From contig JBBRDT010000008.1 of the NCBI GenBank assembly GCA_038203635.1, positions 1-57,244 on the forward strand: 57,244 bases of DNA. The letters are read 5' to 3'. Made by a program: the position numbers and the translations under genes. Below are positions 51,988-57,244 of the stretch, piece by piece (position 1 is the first letter of the stretch; each line of letters starts with the position of its first letter). The notes under the pieces were generated by a model. It was given only the letters and a program-made list of their open reading frames with translations. It did no database searches and had not been told where the DNA came from. This DNA comes from DASRIA01 sp038203635 (GTDB lineage: Bacteria > Actinomycetota > Thermoleophilia > Solirubrobacterales > JBBDJG01).

Positions 51988-53337
51988 CTATGAGTCCTTG
52001 AGCTCGCGGACGAGCTCGTCCACAAGGTCTCTTGTGGGTTGATCGACGAGCAACTGGCGCTGGACCTTGCGGTGAGCGTGAAGGACCGTGGTGTGGTCCC
52101 GGCCACCGAACCGGCGTGCGATCGCTGGCAGGGAGTGGTCGGTGAGCTCGCGGCACAGGTACATGGCGACCTGGCGAGCATAGACAACTTGACGGCTGCG
52201 TCTGGCCGAAGTGAGGGTCTCCGGCTCGAGTTTCAGCGCCAGGGAGGTCCTGTCCTGGATGCGCTCGATGGACAGGGGCGGGGAGGCCCCTTCGGTGGCG
52301 CCGGGCGCGATCGCGGCGACCACCTGCTCGGCAAGCTCGAGCGTGAGGGGCTGCTGCGTCAGCGATGCGTAGGCACGGGCTCTCACGAGTGCGCTCTCGA
52401 GCGAGCGCACGTTGCCCGCGACGCGCCGTGAGAGCAGCTCCAGCACGCCACTCGCGGTGAGCTCGTCAACCTCGGCGCCGGCCTGGCGGCGCAGGATCGC
52501 CAGGCGTGTCGCCTGGTCGGGCGGGGTCAGCTCCACCAGCAACCCGCCCTCGAAGCGCCCCTTGAGGGGAGCGTGCAGCAGCGGCATCGCGGCCGGCGGG
52601 CGGTCGGCGGCCAGGACGACCTGGGCGCCGGCGGTCAGTGCTGCCTCGATCGTGTAGAGGAACTCCTCGGAGGTCCGTTCCTTGCTTTCCAGGAACTGGA
52701 CGTCATCGAGCAGCAGCACGTCGGCCGAGCGGTAGCGCTGCTTGAAGGACGGGATCTGATTGTGCTGGAGGGCCGCGAGAAACTGGCTCGTGAAGGTCTC
52801 GGCATTTGCATAGCGCACTGTCAAACCGCTCACACAGAGCGAGACGTAGTTGCCGATCGCCTGGAGCAGATGGGTCTTGCCGATCCCCGGAGGTCCGCAG
52901 ATGAACAGCGGGTTGTAGACCTGGCCGGGCAACTCGGCGACCGCGAGCGAGGCCGCGTGGGCGAAGCGATTGGCGGACCCGATGACGAATGCCTCGAAGG
53001 TGTAGCTCGGCTTGAGCTCGGTGTGACCCGCGGCTGGCGCCGGCGGCGCGTCACCGGCGACCAACTCGATTCTGCGGACGGGCGCGGTGGCGGCCAGCGC
53101 GGCGTCGAGCAGAGCGCCGAACCGGCGCCGCACCCAGTCCCTCGTGCTCGCCGGCGCACGCATGTAGAGCACACCGTCCTGTGCCCCTACGGGCAACAGC
53201 GGTTCGATCCAGGTTCGATACACGTCCGGCGGAAGTGAACCGCGCAGGGTGTCATCGACGTGGCGCCATATCTTCTCGACCTGATCTTCCACGCGTCCTC
53301 GCCGACTCTCGAAGCTGACTCCGCGCGGGTGTGGCAC
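51988..53337 (-). CDS. dnaA: Chromosomal replication initiator protein DnaA
   Basis: A 449-residue AAA+ initiator. Domain I is at about 18-95. The ATPase has Walker A in CGPPGIGKTHLLQAIGNY, Walker B in DVLLLDDVQFLESK and the sensor II region in NVRSLESALVRARAY. The DNA-binding domain IV has LPAIARRFGGRDHTTVLHAH, the signature that reads DnaA boxes. Residues 1-15 (MPHPRGVSFESRRGR) may be non-native: a GTG at 53292 starts VEDQVEKIWRHVDD, the more usual beginning. It is divergent from rpmH, as in most bacteria. Confidence 0.98.
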   Translation of the reverse strand: MPHPRGVSFESRRGRVEDQVEKIWRHVDDTLRGSLPPDVYRTWIEPLLPVGAQDGVLYMRAPASTRDWVRRRFGALLDAALAATAPVRRIELVAGDAPPAPAAGHTELKPSYTFEAFVIGSANRFAHAASLAVAELPGQVYNPLFICGPPGIGKTHLLQAIGNYVSLCVSGLTVRYANAETFTSQFLAALQHNQIPSFKQRYRSADVLLLDDVQFLESKERTSEEFLYTIEAALTAGAQVVLAADRPPAAMPLLHAPLKGRFEGGLLVELTPPDQATRLAILRRQAGAEVDELTASGVLELLSRRVAGNVRSLESALVRARAYASLTQQPLTLELAEQVVAAIAPGATEGASPPLSIERIQDRTSLALKLEPETLTSARRSRQVVYARQVAMYLCRELTDHSLPAIARRFGGRDHTTVLHAHRKVQRQLLVDQPTRDLVDELVRELKDS

Positions 53338-53598
53338 GACGGCCGAAAAGACCGCAAATCCCTCCCACGGGGCGCGCGATTCTAGCGCTGCGCAAAAGAG
53401 CTTCCGTCATGGCGCGACGCGGCTCCAGTGGCCATGTCGCAATACGCGCCCAAAAAGATTCTGCGCCTGCCGAGAGGTGCTAGCGGGGTGGTACCAAGGC
53501 AGCCGCGAGCGGTTGCCGAGAACATGAGAGGGAGGCCTTATACTGAGCGCCCAGCCGCAGCGTGACCACGATTCCAGGCTCTTCACCACCTCTCCTGT
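53338..53598. promoter_or_regulatory. 261-bp gap between divergent dnaA and rpmH
   Basis: Promoters of both genes must lie here. On the + strand TATACT (53539-53544) is a good -10 box for rpmH, about 55 bp before its ATG. TTGCCG (53513-53518) is a possible -35, but with a 20-bp spacer. No DnaA-box cluster and no open gene were found in the stretch. Confidence 0.45.
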
Positions 53599-53733
53599 AT
53601 GAAGCGTACGTACCAACCGAAGAAGCGCAAGCGCGCGCGGACGCATGGCTTTCGTGCTCGGATGCGGACACGTGCCGGCCGCCTCACGATCAAGCGCCGG
53701 CGCAAGAAGGGCCGCTCGCGCCTGACGGTCTGA
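53599..53733 (+). CDS. rpmH: 50S ribosomal protein L34
   Basis: A 44-residue, very basic protein beginning MKRTYQPKKRKRARTHGFR and ending RRKKGRSRLTV, an intact L34 of normal length. It is a structural component of the large ribosomal subunit. The fixed order rpmH-rnpA-yidD-yidC-jag-rsmG-parA follows, divergent from dnaA. No ribosome-binding site is evident before the ATG. Confidence 0.98.
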   Translation: MKRTYQPKKRKRARTHGFRARMRTRAGRLTIKRRRKKGRSRLTV

Positions 53734-53749
53734 GGCGGGGCCGGTGGCC

Positions 53750-54169
53750 ATGAACGAACGCCGGGGCGGCATGCGGCACAGGCGTCCACGGCTGACGCGC
53801 AGCGCCGACTTCGACCGGGTCTACCGGCGCGGCCGCTCCGCAGCGACACGCTCTTTCGTGCTGTACGCATTTCCGTCCGCCACAAGCGACGGGGATGAAC
53901 ACGAAGAGGAGCACGCCGACGTACGGCTGGGCGTGTCCGTCGGCCGGCGGGTCGGCGGTGCGGTCGACCGGAACCGGGTGAAGCGACTGTTGCGAGAGGC
54001 GTTCTGGGCGTTGGACGACCAGCTGCCCGAAGGGCACGACTTCGTGGTTGTCGCGCGCGCCGGCGCTGCCCAGGCGGCGGAGGCCGGGCTCGACGGCGTG
54101 CGCTCGGAGCTCGCGGAGCTGCTCGGCCGGCTCGCTGACGACCCCGCAAGGGCGGAGGGCCTGACATGA
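53750..54169 (+). CDS. rnpA: Ribonuclease P protein component
   Basis: A 139-residue basic protein subunit of RNase P, which helps the RNA subunit trim tRNA 5' ends. The RNP motif is VGRRVGGAVDRNRVKRLLRE. LTRSADFDRVYRRGRSAATR is the N-terminal block, and FVVVARAGAAQAAEA lies near the end. An acidic insert (SATSDGDEHEEEHAD) at about residues 44-58 is unusual. ATG 53750 is chosen over GTG 53744. It overlaps yidD by 4 bp. Confidence 0.95.
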   Translation: MNERRGGMRHRRPRLTRSADFDRVYRRGRSAATRSFVLYAFPSATSDGDEHEEEHADVRLGVSVGRRVGGAVDRNRVKRLLREAFWALDDQLPEGHDFVVVARAGAAQAAEAGLDGVRSELAELLGRLADDPARAEGLT

Positions 54170-54408
54170 CGACAGGTTTTGCCGGGCGCGTCCTCGTAGC
54201 CCCGATCAGGCTGTACCAGCGGTTGATCTCGCCCGCGCTGCCACGGCGCTGCAAGTACGAGCCAACCTGCTCGGCTTACACCGCGCAGGCGATCCGCGAG
54301 CTCGGGCCCGTGCGGGGCCTGGTGCTCGGCGTGTGGCGCCTGTTGCGGTGCAACCCGTGGAGCCACGGGGGGTACGACCCGGTTAGCGCCCGGCGCCTGT
54401 TCAGATGA
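54166..54408 (+). CDS. yidD: Membrane protein insertion efficiency factor YidD
   Basis: An 80-residue protein with LYQRLISPALPRRCKYEPTC and CNPWSHGGYDPV, the two hallmark motifs with the conserved cysteines. It is thought to help YidC insert membrane proteins. It has 4-bp overlaps (ATGA) with rnpA before and yidC after. Confidence 0.97.
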   Translation: MTTGFAGRVLVAPIRLYQRLISPALPRRCKYEPTCSAYTAQAIRELGPVRGLVLGVWRLLRCNPWSHGGYDPVSARRLFR

Positions 54409-55202
54409 CCCTCTTCGTCCTCGCCAACATCTTCCAGCCGCTGGTCGACGCGGCCGACTGGCTGATCACGAGGCTGCACGACGACGTCGGCCTCAGCTGG
54501 GGCTGGTCCATCGTGGGCCTCACCGTGATCGTGCGGCTGCTCATGATCCCACTGACGATCAAGCAGATCCGCTCGATGAACGCCATGCGCGTGCTGCAGC
54601 CTCAGGTCAAGGCGCTCCAGGAGAAGTACAAGGAAGACAAGCAGCGCATGCAGCAGGAGATGATGAAGTTCTACCAGGAGAACAAGGTCAATCCCTTCGC
54701 CTCCTGCCTGCCCCTGCTGCTCCAGCTGCCGGTCTTCATCTCGCTCTACTCCCTGCTCAAGGGGAAAGAGTTCATCGACCAGGTAAATGCCACCGGGGAG
54801 CAGGGCTTCCTGTTCATCAACGACATCACGCAAAAGGCCACGGGCGGAACCCTGATCGTGCTGATGGTGCTGTTCATCGGGTCCCAGATGGCGTCGACGA
54901 TGGTGATGTCCATGACCGCCGACAAGACCCAGCAGCGCATCATGCTGCTCCTCCCGCTGGTGTTCGCCGCGATCGTGCCCAGTTTTCCGGCCGGCCTGCT
55001 CGTGTACTGGATCACGACCAACTTCTGGACGCTCGGGCAGGCGATGGTGGTGCGGCGCACGTCTCCGCCACGGCAGCCGGTGCCGGCCGACGGAGCCAGA
55101 CCGGGCCCACAACCGGCGGCTGCGTTGGTGGATGGCGGGACGACGGCCCCGCGCAGGCCCCCGCCGCCACCACCCCGGAGGAAGAAGCGCCGGCGGCGCT
55201 GA
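54405..55202 (+). CDS. yidC: Membrane protein insertase YidC
   Basis: A 265-residue insertase of the Gram-positive type, without the large periplasmic domain. Five helices are expected. LSWGWSIVGLTVIVRLLMIP holds the conserved Arg in the membrane groove, then MNAMRVLQPQVKALQEKYKE forms the cytosolic hairpin, followed by PLLLQLPVFISLYSLLKG and FPAGLLVYWITTNFWTLGQ. The C-terminus is a Pro- and Arg-rich tail (PPPPPPRRKKRRRR), typical for ribosome binding. No lipoprotein-type Cys was seen at the N-terminus. Confidence 0.97.
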   Translation: MTLFVLANIFQPLVDAADWLITRLHDDVGLSWGWSIVGLTVIVRLLMIPLTIKQIRSMNAMRVLQPQVKALQEKYKEDKQRMQQEMMKFYQENKVNPFASCLPLLLQLPVFISLYSLLKGKEFIDQVNATGEQGFLFINDITQKATGGTLIVLMVLFIGSQMASTMVMSMTADKTQQRIMLLLPLVFAAIVPSFPAGLLVYWITTNFWTLGQAMVVRRTSPPRQPVPADGARPGPQPAAALVDGGTTAPRRPPPPPPRRKKRRRR

Positions 55203-55210
55203 GGTAGACG

Positions 55211-55915
55211 GTGGCGGACGACTCGCACGATCCGAGCGCGGGGCGGGCCGAGGCCGAGGCGTCGAGCGCGGGCGCTGCAAAGTGGGCGGCGATGAAGGAC
55301 CTCGAGCGCAGCTATCCGGGCATCTCGATCGAGCAGGTCACCTTCGAGGTCTTCGAGGAAGCGCCAGAGGGCGAGGCGGACCCAGTCATCCGCGTGGTGG
55401 CCACGGCTGACGTCGATGGTTGGGAGGCGGCGGAGCGCGAGTTCGAATGGCCCGACGAGCCAACCGAGCGGGTGAGGGAAATTCTGAAGCGCGTCGTGTC
55501 CGCGCTGGGACTGCGGGCCAGTGTCGATGTCTCGGAGCGCGATGGGGAAATCTGGGCCGAGGTCAGCGGGCCGGAGCTGGGGCTGCTGATCGGCAAGCAC
55601 GGCCAGACCCTCGATGCGCTGCAGTCCGTGTGCGGACAGGCCGCGTTCCGGGGCAGCGAGGACCGGGTGCCCGTGGTCGTCGACGCGGCCGGGTACCGGG
55701 AGCGCCGGGAGGGGGCGCTGCAGCGACAGGCCGACCGCGGCGTCGCGGACGCGTTGCGGTATGGCCGCGCCATCGAGCTGGACTCGATGGGCTCCCAGGA
55801 ACGCAAGGTGGTCCACAACTACCTGAAGGACCGCCCGGACGTGGACACGCATTCGGAAGGCGACGAGCCCTTCCGCAGGATCGTGATCACACCGCTCCGC
55901 TCGCGCCTCGCGTAA
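55211..55915 (+). CDS. jag: Jag/KhpB-type RNA-binding protein (KH and R3H domains)
   Basis: A 234-residue protein: an acidic, disordered N-terminus, an N-terminal Jag domain (about 20-75), a KH domain with GLLIGKHGQTLDALQSV at about 125-141, and a C-terminal R3H domain (SMGSQERKVVHNYLKDRPDV). The related KhpB binds RNA and influences division and envelope genes. The start is GTG, 8 bp after the yidC stop. It is followed after 3 bp by rsmG. Confidence 0.95.
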   Translation: MADDSHDPSAGRAEAEASSAGAAKWAAMKDLERSYPGISIEQVTFEVFEEAPEGEADPVIRVVATADVDGWEAAEREFEWPDEPTERVREILKRVVSALGLRASVDVSERDGEIWAEVSGPELGLLIGKHGQTLDALQSVCGQAAFRGSEDRVPVVVDAAGYRERREGALQRQADRGVADALRYGRAIELDSMGSQERKVVHNYLKDRPDVDTHSEGDEPFRRIVITPLRSRLA

Positions 55916-55918
55916 AAC

Positions 55919-56650
55919 GTGAAACGCCGCGCCGAGGCCGAGGCACACGTGGCCCAGCGCCTCGAAACACTCGGCTCCGAGTGGTCGCTGCAGCCCGATG
56001 CCACCCGGAAGCTTGCCGACCTGCTGAGCCTCGTCCGCGACGACCCGCGGGCCGCCACCTCGGTGCGGTTGCCTGAAGAGGCTGTCGACGTGCACGTCGC
56101 CGACAGCCTCTCGGCTCTTCCGCTGCTGGACCAGCTCGAAAGCCCGGCGCGGGTCGTGGACATCGGCAGCGGCGCCGGTTTCCCGGGCCTGCCGGTCGCG
56201 ATCGCTCGACCGGTCCTCCACGTGGATCTGGTCGAGTCCGTGCGGCGCAAGTGCGACTTCATGGAGGAGGCGGCACGTGCGCTGAGCGTGGACAACGTGG
56301 CCGTCGCGAACGCCCGGGCGGAGGACTGGGCCCGCACCGAGGGACGAGAGCGCTACGGAGCCGTGCTCGCCCGCGCTGTGGCGTCACTGGCGACGCTCGC
56401 GGAGTACGCCGCTCCCCTGCTGGCCATGGGCGGGACCCTGATCGCCTGGAAGGGAGAGCGCGACGAAATCGAGGAGGAGGCGGCCGCAGGCGCGGCCGCC
56501 CGGCTCGGTCTGCTCTCCGCCGCGGTCGACCACGTGCGTCCGTATCCGGGTAGCCGCTCCCACAACCTCCACCTCTACACGAAGGTGAGGCCCACGCCGC
56601 CCGAGTTCCCGCGGCGGGCCGGCAGTGCCCACAAGCGCCCGCTGAGCTGA
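55919..56650 (+). CDS. rsmG: 16S rRNA (guanine527-N7)-methyltransferase
   Basis: A 243-residue SAM-dependent methyltransferase. VVDIGSGAGFPGLPVAIARP is the SAM site, with VDLVESVRRKCDFMEEAARA next and AVLARAVASLATLAEYAAPLL as the core helix region (quoted in parts: AVLARAVAS, LATLAEYAAP). It methylates G527 of 16S rRNA; loss gives low-level streptomycin resistance. The start is GTG 55919. The last 20 residues are variable. Confidence 0.96.
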   Translation: MKRRAEAEAHVAQRLETLGSEWSLQPDATRKLADLLSLVRDDPRAATSVRLPEEAVDVHVADSLSALPLLDQLESPARVVDIGSGAGFPGLPVAIARPVLHVDLVESVRRKCDFMEEAARALSVDNVAVANARAEDWARTEGRERYGAVLARAVASLATLAEYAAPLLAMGGTLIAWKGERDEIEEEAAAGAAARLGLLSAAVDHVRPYPGSRSHNLHLYTKVRPTPPEFPRRAGSAHKRPLS

Positions 56651-56655
56651 GAGAA

Positions 56656-56767
56656 GGTTCGGTCGCGAACCGTTCCGTCGAGCCGGGGAGCAGAAGGTTC
56701 GGGGCCGAACATCTCGTCGGCAGTCGGCAGTCGGCAGTCGGCAGGAAGGACCTGTTCGGTGCCGAAC
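56656..56767. promoter_or_regulatory. Three related palindromes upstream of parA (candidate operators)
   Basis: GGTTCG-GTCG-CGAACC is at 56656-56671, GTTCGG-GG-CCGAAC at 56697-56710, and GTTCGG-TG-CCGAAC at 56754-56767. Centres are about 40 and 57 bp apart, in the 183-bp gap between rsmG and parA. They do not match the parS consensus. Confidence 0.65.
56716..56743. repeat. Four tandem copies of GTCGGCA upstream of parA
   Basis: GTCGGCA repeats exactly at 56716-56722, 56723-56729, 56730-56736 and 56737-56743. The array lies between the second and third palindromes of the parA upstream region. Confidence 0.9.
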
Positions 56768-56833
56768 TACATCCTGGGCGCTCGATGCGTGGCTGCGACG
56801 ACCGCGGCCGGGTGTATCGTCGGCTCCCTGACG

Positions 56834-57244
56834 ATGGCGACTGTATACGCGGTGGCAAATCAGAAGGGCGGTGTGGGCAAGACCACGACCGCGGTCAACC
56901 TCGCCGCCTGCGTGGCGGAGGCGGGGTGCAGGACGCTGCTCGTGGACCTCGACCCGCAGTGCAACGCCACCGTGGCGCTCGGCCTCCCGAAGGACCACGA
57001 GCCGAACACCTATACCTGTCTCCTCGACGGCACGCCGATCGCGGCCGCAGCCGTTCCGTCGGCGATCGACCTGCTGCAGGTGGTGACCTCGACTCCCGAC
57101 CTCGCGGGCGCGACGGTCGAGCTGCCGCGCCTGGACTCGTCCGAGCAGCGCCTCCGCGACGTCCTCCAGCCGGTCCGCGAGTCCTTCGACCACATCGTCC
57201 TGGATTGCCCCCCGTCGCTCGGCCCGCTGTCGGTCAACGCCCTC
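56834..57244 (+). CDS. parA: ParA/Soj chromosome-partitioning ATPase, N-terminal part (runs off the window)
   Basis: The first 137 codons of a ParA-type ATPase, open at the right edge. YAVANQKGGVGKTTTAVNLA is the deviant Walker A motif with both lysines. LLVDLDPQCNATVALGL is Walker A', and HIVLDCPPSLGPLSVNAL is Walker B and its surroundings. With ParB it segregates replicated origins, which fits this position. ATG 56834 is chosen because homology begins there. Its upstream region has three palindromes and a heptamer array. Confidence 0.95.
   Translation, partial: MATVYAVANQKGGVGKTTTAVNLAACVAEAGCRTLLVDLDPQCNATVALGLPKDHEPNTYTCLLDGTPIAAAAVPSAIDLLQVVTSTPDLAGATVELPRLDSSEQRLRDVLQPVRESFDHIVLDCPPSLGPLSVNAL

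Noticed and set aside
55911..55926. A possible parS site (GTAAAACGTGAAACG, overlapping the jag stop and rsmG start)
   Set aside because: Only the right half (ACGTGAAAC) matches the parS consensus; the left half has four mismatches, so it is more likely chance.

Overview
The window is very GC-rich, densely coded DNA from a bacterial chromosome. It spans the replication-origin neighbourhood: dnaA, dnaN, recF, a dciA-like gene, gyrB and gyrA run leftward, and rpmH, rnpA, yidD, yidC, jag, rsmG and parA run rightward. The fhaA-fhaB-pstP-rodA-pbpA-pknB gene order, GTG/TTG starts and frequent GTGA/ATGA stop-start overlaps point to an actinobacterium. A deep-branching group such as Thermoleophilia (Solirubrobacterales-like) would fit, but that placement is inference. 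No tRNA, rRNA, CRISPR array, insertion sequence or prophage gene was recognised.

Left part (1-10.9 kb): a phosphatase fragment, the membrane pair HtpX/LemA, a frameshifted MOSC-domain gene, a complete three-gene proton-translocating transhydrogenase operon (pntAA-pntAB-pntB), an alpha/beta hydrolase, a flavin amine oxidase, a DUF3105 protein and a secreted PGRP/amidase-like protein.

Glycan part (10.9-27.4 kb): a surface-polysaccharide locus. It has a small PglC-like phosphoglycosyl transferase, three glycosyltransferases, a Wzx-type flippase, an O-antigen-ligase/polymerase-like protein, a PglF/CapD-like dehydratase and a DegT aminotransferase. Inside it lies a compact module of sn-glycerol-1-phosphate dehydrogenase, a LicC/IPCT-like nucleotidyltransferase and a CDP-alcohol phosphotransferase. 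I infer that the module makes CDP-glycerol from glycerol-1-phosphate and transfers the phosphoglycerol to a glycan or lipid. This is the most interesting candidate system in the window. uppP, dedA and purM follow.

Cell-wall and signalling part (30-41 kb): two Ser/Thr kinases (one with four PASTA repeats, one with a discoidin-like sensor domain), D-Ala-D-Ala ligase, PBP2, RodA/FtsW, the PstP phosphatase and two FHA proteins. A short rightward block (membrane protein, DUF4446, pheA, HNH nuclease) then leads to gyrA.

Three families of short repeats are not explained by genes: (i) GATCTG-N4-CAGATC palindromes in three intergenic gaps; (ii) tandem 7-8 bp units of the type GTTCGCC/GTTACGCC, one array sitting inside pheA and one abutting the gyrA start codon; (iii) three GTTCGG-type palindromes plus a four-copy heptamer array in front of parA.
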